This document shows positions 51,097-60,798 of a stretch of 64,000 nt of DNA, one piece after another. The stretch is from Rouxiella badensis (GTDB lineage Bacteria; Pseudomonadota; Gammaproteobacteria; Enterobacterales; Enterobacteriaceae): assembly GCF_002093665.1 (NCBI RefSeq), contig NZ_MRWE01000002.1, positions 124,001 through 188,000 of the forward strand, read 5' to 3'. Below the pieces are notes generated by a model. It saw nothing but the letters and a program-made list of their open reading frames with translations, made no database searches and was not told where the DNA came from. The position numbers were made by a program, and so were the translations under genes. How positions within the stretch are numbered: position 1 is the first letter of the stretch; every line of letters begins with the position of its first letter.

Positions 51097-52082
51097 TTTT
51101 TGCCCTCGATGCGTGGGTCAAGCCAGCTTTGCAGTACGTCGACCACAATATTGACGCTTACCACCAGAAACGCCGAGAGCAGCAGCACGCCAAGGACCAC
51201 GTTGAAGTCGCGTGCCACAATCGCCTCCATCGCCAGACTGCCGAGTCCGGGCCAGTTAAATACCGTTTCGATGACCGCCGCGCCGCCCAGCAGATTACCG
51301 AAATACATGCCGGCCACGGTGGTTACCGGCATCAAGGCGCAGCGCAAAATATGGCGCAAAGCCACGGTGCGCGGGTGCAGCCCTTTGGCGTGGGCGGTGC
51401 GGACAAAGTCCTGACTGGCGATTTCCAGCATCGCGCTGCGGGTGAGGCGGGCATAAATGGCGATGAAATAGCTGCTCAATGACAGGACCGGTAGCACGGC
51501 ATGGCGGAGTGTATCGACTATCGCGTGCCAGCCGGTGAGATTGGCGCCTACGGTCTGACTGCCGCCGCTCGGTAGCCAGTCCAGCTGCACCGAGAACAGC
51601 AGCAGGATGACCAGCCCCATCCAGAAACCCGGCAGTGAATAGAGCAACAGATTCAGCAGCGTGAGCAGACGGTCGGGCCATTTATTGGCCCAGACCGCCA
51701 TGATGACGCCAAAGCTGATACCCACGACCAGCGCGACACACTGCGCCAACAGCATCAGCAACAGGGTATTGGGCAGACGGGAAAGGATGAGCGTGGTGAC
51801 GTCCGTGCCGTAGCGCGGTGAATAGCCGAGATTAAAATGCGCCAGATGCGAAAGATAGCTGTAGAACTGGAGCAGTACCGGCTTATCCAGCCCATACTCC
51901 GCGCGTAGCCAGGCCATATTTTCGGCGGTTGCGCTGCCGGACTGGCTCGCCATAACATCGACCACGTCGCCGGGAACCAGCTGGAGAAACAGGAATACCA
52001 CCAGCACAATCCCCAGCGCGGCGGGCACCGCCTGAAAAAGTGCCCGACCCAGCGCGTAAAAGATCCGGGTCAAAGATTCCAT
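51093..52082 (-). CDS. Oligopeptide-type ABC transporter permease (DppB-like)
   Basis: Inner-membrane permease of 329 residues from the ATG at 52082 (GGTGG upstream). The first helix leads into VPGDVVDVMASQ, then AEYGLDKPVLLQFYSYLSHLAHFNLGYS, the classic DppB/OppB periplasmic region. The EAA loop is around ASQDFVRTAHAKGLHPRTVALRHILR. A TTG six codons earlier is unlikely. It overlaps the end of the racemase-like gene by 13 bases, which ties that gene to the transporter. Confidence 0.9.
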   Translation of the reverse strand: MESLTRIFYALGRALFQAVPAALGIVLVVFLFLQLVPGDVVDVMASQSGSATAENMAWLRAEYGLDKPVLLQFYSYLSHLAHFNLGYSPRYGTDVTTLILSRLPNTLLLMLLAQCVALVVGISFGVIMAVWANKWPDRLLTLLNLLLYSLPGFWMGLVILLLFSVQLDWLPSGGSQTVGANLTGWHAIVDTLRHAVLPVLSLSSYFIAIYARLTRSAMLEIASQDFVRTAHAKGLHPRTVALRHILRCALMPVTTVAGMYFGNLLGGAAVIETVFNWPGLGSLAMEAIVARDFNVVLGVLLLSAFLVVSVNIVVDVLQSWLDPRIEGKK

Positions 52083-52807
52083 TGTTGGCCACCGTCCCAA
52101 AATGACGGGCGCAGAGCCGCGTAGAAGCCGTTAACCAAGGTGACGGTGTCGTAAACCGGCAGGCCAAATCGCGCCCGAATCAACGCGCTGAACGGTGCGA
52201 GGTTGGTGCATTCCAGTACAAAGGCGCCCGCATTCGGGAAGCGTTTCAGCGCAGCCTCGGCGGCGCTGAGTACCTCGTCGGCCAGCGTCTGCCAGCTTAC
52301 CGAGGTGTCACCTTCACGGATAGACCGCACGAACGCCGAGCTTGCCGGCATACCGGCGACGGCGGCGTCACCTGGGATACCGACGCGGGTAAGATAGTCT
52401 GCTTTCAGCGTTGTTTCATCGAAAGTGAGGATCAGCGGCTGACGATGAGCGGGCAGCAGCTGACGCACGGTAACGTACTGCAACAGGCTGCTGGTGACCA
52501 CCGGCACCGGCGACCATTCGGCCAGCTGTTGCTGATACCACGACAGATAGCCGCAGCTGGTGGTCAGCCCGTCGACGCCTTCGTCAATAAGCGCCTGCGC
52601 CGCACGTTTGAACGGTTCGAGCAGCTTGAACTCGCCCAGATGCCCCATGCGTTGAGGTACTGCCTCCTCCACCACCTTATAGCGCACCGGAAAATTCCAG
52701 GTATTTGGGTTGCCGATATCGCCGTGATAGCGGCGGAAATGCGTTTTCACCATCAGAATGCCAAGGGTTGCCGGTTTAACGTCGGCTCTGTTTGATTGCT
52801 GACTCAT
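52070..52807 (-). CDS. Asp/Glu/hydantoin racemase family protein in a peptide ABC operon
   Basis: A 245-residue cytoplasmic protein with no signal peptide or membrane segment. Two cysteine motifs mark the Asp/Glu/hydantoin racemase superfamily: LTTSCGYLSWYQ around residue 85 and FVLECTNLAPF around residue 200, giving the pair of catalytic cysteines expected of a cofactor-independent racemase or of a related lyase or decarboxylase. The C-terminal PVYDTVTLVNGFY also fits. It lies between the binding protein (21-base gap) and the permeases (13-base overlap), so it probably acts on the imported compound. Whether it racemises, and what, is unknown. Confidence 0.8.
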   Translation of the reverse strand: MSQQSNRADVKPATLGILMVKTHFRRYHGDIGNPNTWNFPVRYKVVEEAVPQRMGHLGEFKLLEPFKRAAQALIDEGVDGLTTSCGYLSWYQQQLAEWSPVPVVTSSLLQYVTVRQLLPAHRQPLILTFDETTLKADYLTRVGIPGDAAVAGMPASSAFVRSIREGDTSVSWQTLADEVLSAAEAALKRFPNAGAFVLECTNLAPFSALIRARFGLPVYDTVTLVNGFYAALRPSFWDGGQQWNL

Positions 52808-52828
52808 CGCGTTCTCCGAGTGCCGTTG

Positions 52829-54433
52829 TTAAGGTTTAGGGTCGACCCAAACCGACGAAAGATTGCCTTCTACGCCGTCTGCGGTCGGTGAACTGTCATG
52901 AACCCGCTTGTTGGCAAGGGTAATAAACTGCGGTGAAGCCAGCGGGATATCGGGCACTTCTCGCTGCACAATGTCCTGAAACTGCCTGAATTCATCAATG
53001 CGTTTCTGGGCGTCGTTTTCGGTTTGCGCGGCTTCGAGCAGTTTATCGACTGCCGGATTGTTGTAGTGAGTGATGTTGGTCCAGGGGACGCCCAGACGAT
53101 AGTTCTTCGACCAGTAGAGGCGCTGGACGCCGACCGTGGGATCGTAGAGATTGGCGTACTGGTCGATGGAGAACTGGAAGTCTCGACGAGTAAAGACGCG
53201 TTCGGCGTAGGTGGAGATATCCTGAGAGCGAAGGGTAACGGCGATGCCGATTCTGCTCAGCGCCGAGCGCACAAACTCTGCATTCCGGCGGAAGGTATCG
53301 TCATAGGTGTTGTAGTCGAGCGTCACGCGCAGTCGAATACCGTCGCTGCCTTGCTTGTAACCGGCGTCATCGAGCAGTCTGTTAGCGGCCGCAAGGTCAT
53401 ATTGATAAGGCGAGGGTGCGGCGCTGTGGAACGCTTTCAGGCCGGGAGCAATCGGCGATTCGGTGGGCGTCGCATAGCCAAAATAAACCACCCGCAGCAG
53501 TGCTTCACGGTTGATGCTGTGGGCAATTGCCTGACGCACGCGGATGTCTTTAAACAGTTTATCGTCAAGGTTGAAGTAAATTGACGCCACGCTGTAGTTA
53601 TAGTTGTACCCCTTATAGTCAAACACCAGATCCGGCCTCTTCTGGAGTGTTTTTAGCTCGCTGAGTGCAACCGGCGTGCGATAACCCAAGTCGGCCTGTC
53701 CGGTTTGTAAATCAAGCGATCGAACCACCGGATCGGTTGAAAACTTCACGATCAGCTGATCGATATACGGCTTAGGCGCGTCCCAATAATTTGGGTTACG
53801 TTTATAGATGATATAACTGCCGCGAACCCATTTTTCAAAGATATAAGGCCCGGTACCGATCGGGTGATTATTATTTTCATTTTTTAACGGGTCAGTATTG
53901 GCATAAATATGTTTTGGCAAAATAGGTGTTTCGCCGGCGGCAAAGGCGCGAATCAAATAAGGTGCCGGATGACTGAGTTTAAATACTGCCGTTAAAGGAT
54001 CGGGGGTACTTATCGACTCGACGTTGGCAAAAGTGGCTTTGGCGCGCGGATGTGTCTTCTTCAGCAGGTCGATGGAGAAGGCCACGTCTTGCGAGGTAAA
54101 CGGCTGACCGTCGGTCCATGTCACCCCTTTACGCAAATGGAAGGTGTACTGTAGGCCATCCGCGCTTATGTCCCACGAGGTTGCCAGCTGCGGCAGCGGG
54201 TTGAGGCTATAGTCGTAGGTCAGCAGTCCTTCATTGACCTTGCTGCTGACGGCAATAACCGGCTGTGCCACCGTGGCTAACGCCACCAGCGCCGAAGGTT
54301 CACTCGGTAATATCAGGGTCAGCGTCCCACCTTGATGCGGCGTGATAGTCTGGCTCTGCGCCGTAGCGGAAATAAACAGGATCCCTAGAATAAATAAAGA
54401 CAAAGCACGACTTAATTGTCGAAATAAGCGCAT
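52829..54433 (-). CDS. Periplasmic oligopeptide-type substrate-binding protein (family 5)
   Basis: Extracytoplasmic solute-binding protein of 534 residues with a clear signal peptide (MRLFRQLSRALSLFILGILF, then a likely cut after AQS). The DppA/OppA family signature is GLLTYDYSLNPLPQLATSWDIS followed by YTFHLRKGVTWTDGQPFTSQDV near residue 100. Later IRVRQAIAHSINREALL and RDFQFSIDQYANLYDPTVG are typical. First gene of the operon; AT-rich DNA upstream (54434-54596) is the likely promoter region. The ligand could be a peptide, an opine or another small molecule. Confidence 0.9.
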   Translation of the reverse strand: MRLFRQLSRALSLFILGILFISATAQSQTITPHQGGTLTLILPSEPSALVALATVAQPVIAVSSKVNEGLLTYDYSLNPLPQLATSWDISADGLQYTFHLRKGVTWTDGQPFTSQDVAFSIDLLKKTHPRAKATFANVESISTPDPLTAVFKLSHPAPYLIRAFAAGETPILPKHIYANTDPLKNENNNHPIGTGPYIFEKWVRGSYIIYKRNPNYWDAPKPYIDQLIVKFSTDPVVRSLDLQTGQADLGYRTPVALSELKTLQKRPDLVFDYKGYNYNYSVASIYFNLDDKLFKDIRVRQAIAHSINREALLRVVYFGYATPTESPIAPGLKAFHSAAPSPYQYDLAAANRLLDDAGYKQGSDGIRLRVTLDYNTYDDTFRRNAEFVRSALSRIGIAVTLRSQDISTYAERVFTRRDFQFSIDQYANLYDPTVGVQRLYWSKNYRLGVPWTNITHYNNPAVDKLLEAAQTENDAQKRIDEFRQFQDIVQREVPDIPLASPQFITLANKRVHDSSPTADGVEGNLSSVWVDPKP

Positions 54434-54596
54434 AACAATAGCCCTTTCTTTGTAATAGAAGAGATGAGTATTTTTAAATCGAATTAAAAGCTATCAAATC
54501 TCTATTTTTAGGACTATGAACTTAAAAGTGTTTTAAAAGCAGAAAAATGGCAAAGGGAAACGGCAGAGGTAAATAACAGCGAGATATCATCGGACA

Positions 54597-54626
54597 AATA
54601 AAAACGGGAGCACAGGCTCCCGTTTT
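54597..54626 (-). terminator. Terminator of the pan operon
   Basis: AAAACGGGAG (54601-54610) and CTCCCGTTTT (54617-54626) form a perfect 10-bp stem with a 6-base loop; on the minus strand TTTTTATTT follows. It lies 19 bases after the panD stop. Confidence 0.9.
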
Positions 54627-54644
54627 TTACGCAATTTTCAGCAT

Positions 54645-55025
54645 TCAGGCAACCTGAACGGGCACCGCTTTTGCGGTACGTTTCAGCTGATTCGCGCCTT
54701 CAAAATAGGCCACTTTAGGCTGATGTTGACGCGCATCGGCATCGGACATCTGCACGTAGGAACAAATAATCAGCAGATCGTCAACGCTGGCGCAGTGCGC
54801 CGCTGCACCGTTTACCGAGATAATGCGTGAGCCGCGCTCGGCCGCGATGGCGTAGGTAGAGAAACGCTGACCGTTAGTCACGTTATAAATATCGATAGCT
54901 TCGTATTCAAGGATCCCGGACGCATCCAGGAAATCCTGATCGATGGCGCAAGACCCTTCATAGTGTAAATCGGCATGCGTCACGTGAACGCGATGTAATT
55001 TACCCTGCAGCATTGTGCGAATCAT
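54645..55025 (-). CDS. panD: Aspartate 1-decarboxylase proenzyme PanD
   Basis: Makes beta-alanine from aspartate for pantothenate synthesis. It has 126 residues, as in E. coli. The proenzyme is cut between Gly24 and Ser25 (HYEGSCAID) to form the pyruvoyl group. The start [20 protein letters not shown] and the internal [23 protein letters not shown] are conserved. It lies 36 bases after panC, and with panC and panB forms an operon-like row. Confidence 0.98.
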   Translation of the reverse strand: MIRTMLQGKLHRVHVTHADLHYEGSCAIDQDFLDASGILEYEAIDIYNVTNGQRFSTYAIAAERGSRIISVNGAAAHCASVDDLLIICSYVQMSDADARQHQPKVAYFEGANQLKRTAKAVPVQVA

Positions 55026-55061
55026 AATTCTTACCTTTACCTTCGAAGTCAGTGATGAATA

Positions 55062-55916
55062 TTAAACGGTTAAATCCACTTCCTGATTGTCGATCAATCT
55101 AGCGTTGCCCAGCCAGGCCGCCATCAAAATAACCGCTGATGTGCTGTCGACCGACAAATCACGTAACGTTTTTGCATCGCGAATGAAAAGTTCGTCCGGC
55201 TGAAAACCGGCTTCGCGCAGCTGCTCGGCACAATCGGCCAGCAGCTCTTCAACATGACGTTCACCCTGAGTCAGGCGCGTGGCGACCTGATTCATAATCT
55301 TGGCAAGACGCGGCGCGATTTTACGCTCGTCACTGGTCAGATAGCCGTTGCGAGAGCTGAGCGCCAAACCGTCTTTGGCGCGCACGGTCGGCACGCCGAC
55401 AATTTCGATGTCATACCCCATATCTTCTACCAACGCGCGGATCAGTGCCAGCTGTTGATAGTCTTTTTGGCCGAAACAGGCGACGTCTGGCTGTACCAGA
55501 TTGAACAGCTTACTGACAATGGTTGAAACGCCGCGGAAATGCCCCGGACGGCTGGCACCTTCGAGAAGGGTCGACAGACCCGGAACGTCGACCTGAGTTT
55601 GTGACGCGAGGCCTTTAGGATAGACCTCCGCCGGCACCGGAGCGAACACCAGATCGACGCCTCGTTTGTTCAGCTTCTCGCAGTCTTCCTGCAAGGTACG
55701 CGGATAGCGCTCGAGGTCATCGGCGCGCTCAAACTGCATTGGATTGACAAAGATGCTGACGATGACAATATCCGCCCGCGCTTTGGCTTCGTCAACCAGC
55801 GTCATGTGGCCCTGATGCAGATTGCCCATCGTCGGCACCAGCGCGATGCGCTGGTTATTTTGTTTGAAAAAGCGAATCTCACGGCGCAGCAGCGGAATAG
55901 TTTCAATGATTAACAC
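55062..55916 (-). CDS. panC: Pantothenate synthetase PanC
   Basis: Condenses pantoate and beta-alanine with ATP to give pantothenate. It has 284 residues (283 in E. coli). The nucleotidyltransferase motif is [14 protein letters not shown] (HxGH), and the second ATP motif is [10 protein letters not shown] (KMSKS-like). The start is GTG at 55916. It lies 30 bases after the panB stop. Confidence 0.98.
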   Translation of the reverse strand: MLIIETIPLLRREIRFFKQNNQRIALVPTMGNLHQGHMTLVDEAKARADIVIVSIFVNPMQFERADDLERYPRTLQEDCEKLNKRGVDLVFAPVPAEVYPKGLASQTQVDVPGLSTLLEGASRPGHFRGVSTIVSKLFNLVQPDVACFGQKDYQQLALIRALVEDMGYDIEIVGVPTVRAKDGLALSSRNGYLTSDERKIAPRLAKIMNQVATRLTQGERHVEELLADCAEQLREAGFQPDELFIRDAKTLRDLSVDSTSAVILMAAWLGNARLIDNQEVDLTV

Positions 55917-55946
55917 AATTATGCCTCTATCTGAGTTGCAAGGTGC

Positions 55947-56741
55947 TTACTGAAAGCTGTGTTCAGGTCCAGGGTATACGCCTTCCTCAACCTCTTTGAC
56001 ATACAAACGTACGGCATCGCGGATGTCACCGGCCTCGGCGAGGAAGTCTTTGGCAAATTTAGGAATATGGCCACCGGTGATGCCAAAGGCATCGTGCATG
56101 ACCAGAATCTGACCGTCGGTTGCGTTACCCGCGCCGATACCGATGACCGGTATTGTCAGCTCTTCAGTGACGCGACGGGCCAACTCGACGGGCACACACT
56201 CCAGCACCAGGAGCTGGATACCGGCTTTTTGCAGCGCCAACGCGTCCTGCAACAGCTGATTGGCCGCCGCTTCACCACGGCCCTGAACCTTATAACCGCC
56301 GAAGATGTTAACCGACTGCGGCGTCAGCCCCAAATGACCACAGACCGGCACGGCGCGCTCGGTCAACGCGGACACGGTGTCGCACAGCCAGCTTCCTCCC
56401 TCGAGTTTGACCATGTTAGCGCCGGCGCGCATCAGCTGAGCGGCGCTGTCGAAGGTCTGTTCCGGCGTGGCATAGGTCATAAAGGGCAGGTCGGAAAGCA
56501 GCAGCGCTTTAGGCGCACCGCGACGAACGCAGCGGGTGTGGTAAACAATATCTTCGAGGGTGACCGGCAACGTTGAGTCCTGGCCCTGGACAACCATGCC
56601 CAGTGAGTCGCCAATCAGCATCACGGGAATACCTTGTTCCGCGAAAAGCTGGGCAAAGCTGGCGTCATAGGCGGTAATGGTCGCAAATTTGTGTTTTTCC
56701 TGCTTCCATTGGCGAAGTTGGCTCATGGTGGTTGCTTTCAT
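55947..56741 (-). CDS. panB: 3-methyl-2-oxobutanoate hydroxymethyltransferase PanB
   Basis: First committed step of pantoate synthesis, adding a hydroxymethyl group from methylene-THF to 2-oxoisovalerate. It has 264 residues, the same as E. coli. TIM-barrel signatures are [58 protein letters not shown] and [17 protein letters not shown]. First gene of panBCD, and divergent from qseB. Confidence 0.98.
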   Translation of the reverse strand: MKATTMSQLRQWKQEKHKFATITAYDASFAQLFAEQGIPVMLIGDSLGMVVQGQDSTLPVTLEDIVYHTRCVRRGAPKALLLSDLPFMTYATPEQTFDSAAQLMRAGANMVKLEGGSWLCDTVSALTERAVPVCGHLGLTPQSVNIFGGYKVQGRGEAAANQLLQDALALQKAGIQLLVLECVPVELARRVTEELTIPVIGIGAGNATDGQILVMHDAFGITGGHIPKFAKDFLAEAGDIRDAVRLYVKEVEEGVYPGPEHSFQ

Positions 56742-56820
56742 TGTAATTTCTCAGCCTTATAAACTGTCAACTATCCTGTTGGCTATTCTACTGGAAGCTC
56801 ACTCAATCACGTAGTCTGTT

Positions 56821-56843
56821 TGAGGTAAGTTAAAGTTACCTCA
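56821..56843. promoter_or_regulatory. Perfect palindrome between panB and qseB
   Basis: TGAGGTAA (56821-56828) and TTACCTCA (56836-56843) are perfect inverted arms with a 7-base spacer, in the 180-base divergent gap. No gene runs into it from either side, so it is more likely a protein binding site than a terminator. The regulator is unknown. Confidence 0.5.
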
Positions 56844-56846
56844 CAC

Positions 56847-56879
56847 TTTAAGAAACACTTAATAAGTGGCGGATATACT
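56847..56879 (+). promoter_or_regulatory. Candidate PmrA/QseB-type direct repeat and -10 of qseB
   Basis: TTTAAG (56847-56852), five bases, CTTAAT (56858-56863) is a perfect match to YTTAAK-N5-YTTAAK, the box shared by PmrA and its relative QseB. A good -10 TATACT (56874-56879) follows 10 bases later, and the qseB ATG is 42 bases further. This geometry suits a response regulator that activates its own operon. Confidence 0.6.
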
Positions 56880-56921
56880 GAATAAGCGGGCGCAGTAGCG
56901 CGGATAAAACCAGGGCGAACG

Positions 56922-57587
56922 ATGAGAATTCTACTGATTGAAGACGACAAGATGATTGGCGACGGCATCAAAGTGGGCCTCACGCGCCTGGGATTTACCC
57001 TCGACTGGTTCACCGATGGCATGACCGGCAAGACTGCGCTCGACAGTGCACCCTATGACGCGGTTATCCTTGACCTGAGCCTGCCGGGGCTCGACGGCAT
57101 GCATCTGCTGCGTCAATGGCGGCAGGGAGGAAACGATACTCCAGTATTGATTCTGACGGCTCGGGATGCGCTGGAGGATCGCGTCAGCGGGCTTCAGTCC
57201 GGTGCCGATGACTATCTTTGTAAACCCTTTGCGCTGGTGGAAGTTGCCGCGCGGCTTGAGGCGCTGATTCGCCGCCGACACGGACAGGTGACGCCCAAAA
57301 TTCAGCACGGCAACGTCGAATTTGACCCCGCCTCGCGTGGCGTGAGCCTCAACGGTGAGCCCGTCGTGCTCACCTCGCGGGAAGTCTCGGTGCTGGAGCT
57401 GTTTTTACGCAATAAAGGCCGCGTATTACAGCGCCAGCTGCTGCAGGAAAAGCTCTACAGCTGGGATCAAGAGGTCAGCAGCAACGCCGTCGAGGTCCAT
57501 ATTCATCACCTGCGCCGCAAGCTGGGCAACGGTTTTATCCGTACCCTTCACGGCGTGGGTTACATTCTGGGTGATGAAAACTCGTGA
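56922..57587 (+). CDS. qseB: OmpR-family response regulator QseB
   Basis: DNA-binding response regulator of 221 residues. The receiver domain starts [20 protein letters not shown]; the phosphorylated Asp51 is in [13 protein letters not shown], with Thr and Lys in ILTARDAL and YLCKPFAL. A winged-helix OmpR/PhoB output domain follows (about 125 to 220), ending [23 protein letters not shown]. It is closest to E. coli QseB, including YDAVILDL and LSCKP-type positions, but is well diverged. The stop overlaps the qseC GTG by four bases. In E. coli qseBC lies elsewhere on the chromosome, so its position here is unusual. Confidence 0.9.
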   Translation: MRILLIEDDKMIGDGIKVGLTRLGFTLDWFTDGMTGKTALDSAPYDAVILDLSLPGLDGMHLLRQWRQGGNDTPVLILTARDALEDRVSGLQSGADDYLCKPFALVEVAARLEALIRRRHGQVTPKIQHGNVEFDPASRGVSLNGEPVVLTSREVSVLELFLRNKGRVLQRQLLQEKLYSWDQEVSSNAVEVHIHHLRRKLGNGFIRTLHGVGYILGDENS

Positions 57588-58981
57588 GGTTATCTTTCAA
57601 TTTACGCACCCTGCGCGCCCGGTTGAGAACCCTCAGCCTCAAGATGCGGCTGATCCTGCTGTTTGCGGTGCTGGCGTTGGTGACCTGGACAGTGGCGAGC
57701 AGCATCGCGTGGCAGCAGACCCGCCATAAAATTAATCAGGTATTCGATACCCAGCAGATGCTGTTTGCCAAGCGTCTTGCGACGGCCGATCTGGGCGACA
57801 AGCTGGTTAAAGGTCAGGACGTCGACCTGCCCGGTACCAAGACGCTGGTGGATAAACACCACCGTGGACATACCGACGATGACGCGCTGACCTTTGCGGT
57901 TTTCGACCGAGAGGGGCATATGCTGCTCAACGACGGTGAACACGGCAAGGCGATTCGTTTCGACAAAAACGCGCAGGGATTCACCGATGCCGAACTTAAG
58001 GGGGATGACAACAGCTGGCGTTTGCTGTGGCTGACCTCGACCGACGGACGATACCGCATCGCCGTGGGGCAAGAGTACGATTACCGCAGCGATATGGCGT
58101 GGGACATGGTGAGCGGTCAGCTGCTGCCTTGGCTGGCGTCCTTGCCGGTGCTGATGTTGGCCATGATTGTCATGTTGACGCGTGAGCTGCGTCCTCTGCG
58201 GCGCGTGGCGCATGATTTACAGCATCGTGCCGCCGACGAGGCGCAACCGCTCTCGACCGAAAAAATCCCCGGCGAGGTCATGCCGCTGGTGCAGTCGCTG
58301 AATTCGCTCTTTGCCCGCACGCAGGACATGCTGGTGCGTGAGCGGCGTTTTACCTCGGATGCCGCTCACGAGTTGCGCAGTCCTCTGGCCGCGCTGCGGG
58401 TGCAGACGGAGGTCGTTCAGCTGGCGGGAGACGATAAGCAGGTGCGCGAGAATGCGGTGAAAAATCTGACCACCAGCATCGATAGGGCCACGCGCCTTGT
58501 CGATCAGCTTTTGACCCTCTCGCGCCTTGAATCCTTTACCTCGCTTGATGACCTGTCGCCGATTGACTGGCCCGAGCTAGTGGCGCAGGCGCTGATAGAG
58601 CAGGACGCAACCGCGCATCGCAAAGGCGTCGAGTTGATACTGGAACAAAAGGGTACGCCGCCGCCGATGCGTGGACAGCCTCTGCTGCTCTCTCTGCTGG
58701 TCCGTAATCTGCTGGATAATGCCATTCGCTATTCGCCGACGAGCAGCGCAGTGCGCCTGACGTTATCGCCTACGGGCCTGTGTCTCGAAGACGGAGGGCC
58801 AGGGCTCACTGCGGATCACTTGTCGCGTCTGGGAGAACGTTTCTACCGACCACCGGGACAGGAGCAAACCGGCAGTGGACTTGGGATTTCGATAGTCCTT
58901 CGCATCGCACAGTTACACGGTATCAGGGTCACCTATGCCAATGCACCCGAGGGAGGGCTGCGCGTATTGCTGACGTTTTAA
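57584..58981 (+). CDS. qseC: Sensor histidine kinase QseC
   Basis: Inner-membrane sensor of 465 residues (449 in E. coli). Helix one is at about residues 20 to 45, a periplasmic domain of about 130 residues follows ([21 protein letters not shown] is shared with QseC), and helix two lies around 178 to 200. The phosphorylated His262 is in [15 protein letters not shown], and the ATPase has [11 protein letters not shown] (N box), EDGGPGLT (G1) and GSGLGISIV (G2). In the G1 box the usual Asp-Asn start reads Glu-Asp. The start is GTG, coupled to qseB. It phosphorylates QseB; E. coli QseC responds to autoinducer-3 and catecholamines, but ligand specificity here is not readable. Confidence 0.9.
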   Translation: MRLSFNLRTLRARLRTLSLKMRLILLFAVLALVTWTVASSIAWQQTRHKINQVFDTQQMLFAKRLATADLGDKLVKGQDVDLPGTKTLVDKHHRGHTDDDALTFAVFDREGHMLLNDGEHGKAIRFDKNAQGFTDAELKGDDNSWRLLWLTSTDGRYRIAVGQEYDYRSDMAWDMVSGQLLPWLASLPVLMLAMIVMLTRELRPLRRVAHDLQHRAADEAQPLSTEKIPGEVMPLVQSLNSLFARTQDMLVRERRFTSDAAHELRSPLAALRVQTEVVQLAGDDKQVRENAVKNLTTSIDRATRLVDQLLTLSRLESFTSLDDLSPIDWPELVAQALIEQDATAHRKGVELILEQKGTPPPMRGQPLLLSLLVRNLLDNAIRYSPTSSAVRLTLSPTGLCLEDGGPGLTADHLSRLGERFYRPPGQEQTGSGLGISIVLRIAQLHGIRVTYANAPEGGLRVLLTF

Positions 58982-59146
58982 AACAGACGCCATCCACAGG
59001 GTGCGCCGAGTGAGGCGGTGCTAGCCTTATGTTCTAACGCAAATTTTATTCCCGAGCTTCTGCTAGAGTTACAGGTACGGATTTTAAAACGTCTTTTATC
59101 CATACTTTTTAAGTAAGAGACTTTCCAACCTGGAAGGGTATTGTTT

Positions 59147-60751
59147 ATGGTTACACGACGTAACTTTCTCGCTTATACCTCATTTTCGATGGCCCTCGCG
59201 GCGCTGGGGCTGACGCCGGAGGCGCTGGCCGCACAACGGTTAAAACTTGGCAAGGTCAGCGCATTCAGCTTCGAATGGCTGGTCCAGCTGGCCGAAACGC
59301 AGGCAAAAAGTCCGTTTATCCCCCCCGAAACGGTGCCCGAAAATATCCTGGCCAACATAAATTACGACATCTACCGAAAAATTATTTATAACCCTGACTA
59401 TGCGCTTTTCGGCAAAACCGCGAGCCGCTTCCCGGTGACTTTTTTTAGCGTTAGCGGTCTGCATCACACGCCGGTGAAAATGTCGGTGGTGGAAAACCAT
59501 CTTGCGCAGGAAATAATTCAGGACATTGGTTACTTCAGTCTGCCCAACAAGACGCCGGGCGTTTTACCTAAAATTAAAGGCAATGTGTTTACCGGTTTTC
59601 GCGTTTTGGAGAATCAACAGGTATTAGAAACCCATCCCGACAAAGACTGGGTGTCGTTTCTGGGGGCGTCTTATTTTCGCGCGGTAGGCGAGCTGGGGCA
59701 GTTTGGTTTATCGGCGCGTGGCATTGCCATCAATACCGTCTATAACGGCGAGCCGGAGGAGTTTCCCGACTTTACCCATTTCTGGTTTGAAACGCCCGAA
59801 GGTGACAGTAATCGTCTGGTGGTTTATGCGCTGCTCGACGGACCCAGCATTTGCGGCGCCTATCGTTTTGTTCTGCAACGTACCAAGGGCGTGGTGATGG
59901 ACGTCGATTGCTCGCTGTTTTTACGGCGTGACGTCGGACGATTTGGCATCGCGCCGCAGACCTCGATGTTCTGGTTCTCAAAGATAGCTAAAGGCTCGGC
60001 CTCCGACTGGCGGCCTGAGGTGCACGACTCGGATGGATTAGCGCTCTGGACCGGGCACGGTGAACATCTCTGGCGGCCGCTGAATAATCCGCTGCAAATA
60101 CAGGTCTCGGCGTTCAGCGATAACAATCCACGGGGCTTTGGGCTGATGCAGAAGGAGCGTAATTTTAACGCCTATCTCGGTTCGGTCGGCTATGAGCGTC
60201 GCCCCGACCTGTGGGTTGAAACGCGAGGCGAATGGGGCGAAGGCTCGGTCCAGCTGGTCGAGATCCCGACCGACGACGAAATCTATGACAACATCGTCGC
60301 GATGTGGGTGCCCAAAGAGCCTGCCGTTGCGGGGAGTCAGCATCAGTTCAGCTATCGCCTGCACTGGCTGGCCGACGAGCCCTTTCCCTCATCGTTGGCA
60401 CGCTGTGGCGCAACGCGCCTGGGCAGAGGCGGTAATCCGGGGGCATATCCGCCGTCAGGCGTGCGCAAATTTATGATTGAATTCAGCGGAAAGGTGCTGG
60501 ATGAACTTCCCGTCGACGCCAAACCTGAGGCCGTACTGTGGGCTTCACGCGGTAGCTTCGACGGCGTTAAGGTCGAGAAGTCTCCGGGCGACAACAAGCG
60601 ATGGCGTGCGTTCTTTGATTTGCATTCGCAGGGTAAAGAACCGGTCGAACTGCGGCTGTACCTGAAAAACGCGGAGAAGACGCTCTCGGAAACCTGGATT
60701 TACCAGTATCTGCCGTTCGAGTCTTCTCCGAGGCCGTTACAGGGAATTTAG
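59147..60751 (+). CDS. opgD: Glucan biosynthesis protein OpgD (MdoD/MdoG family), Tat-exported
   Basis: Periplasmic protein acting on the backbone of osmoregulated periplasmic glucans. The ATG at 59147 has GGAAGGG 8 bases upstream and gives 534 residues (551 in E. coli OpgD). The signal peptide has a twin-arginine motif, TRRNFLAYTSFSMALAALG, which favours OpgD over the Sec-exported OpgG. Conserved parts are VSFLGASYFRAVGELGQFGLSARG, FPDFTHFWFETP, FGIAPQTSMFWF, NNPRGFGLMQKERNF and the end SETWIYQYLPF. It lies 165 bases after qseC. No opgG or opgH is nearby. Confidence 0.9.
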   Translation: MVTRRNFLAYTSFSMALAALGLTPEALAAQRLKLGKVSAFSFEWLVQLAETQAKSPFIPPETVPENILANINYDIYRKIIYNPDYALFGKTASRFPVTFFSVSGLHHTPVKMSVVENHLAQEIIQDIGYFSLPNKTPGVLPKIKGNVFTGFRVLENQQVLETHPDKDWVSFLGASYFRAVGELGQFGLSARGIAINTVYNGEPEEFPDFTHFWFETPEGDSNRLVVYALLDGPSICGAYRFVLQRTKGVVMDVDCSLFLRRDVGRFGIAPQTSMFWFSKIAKGSASDWRPEVHDSDGLALWTGHGEHLWRPLNNPLQIQVSAFSDNNPRGFGLMQKERNFNAYLGSVGYERRPDLWVETRGEWGEGSVQLVEIPTDDEIYDNIVAMWVPKEPAVAGSQHQFSYRLHWLADEPFPSSLARCGATRLGRGGNPGAYPPSGVRKFMIEFSGKVLDELPVDAKPEAVLWASRGSFDGVKVEKSPGDNKRWRAFFDLHSQGKEPVELRLYLKNAEKTLSETWIYQYLPFESSPRPLQGI

Positions 60752-60798
60752 CATCCACGGCAAGGGGTTGATGATGATGCAAAGATTTAACGCAGAGA

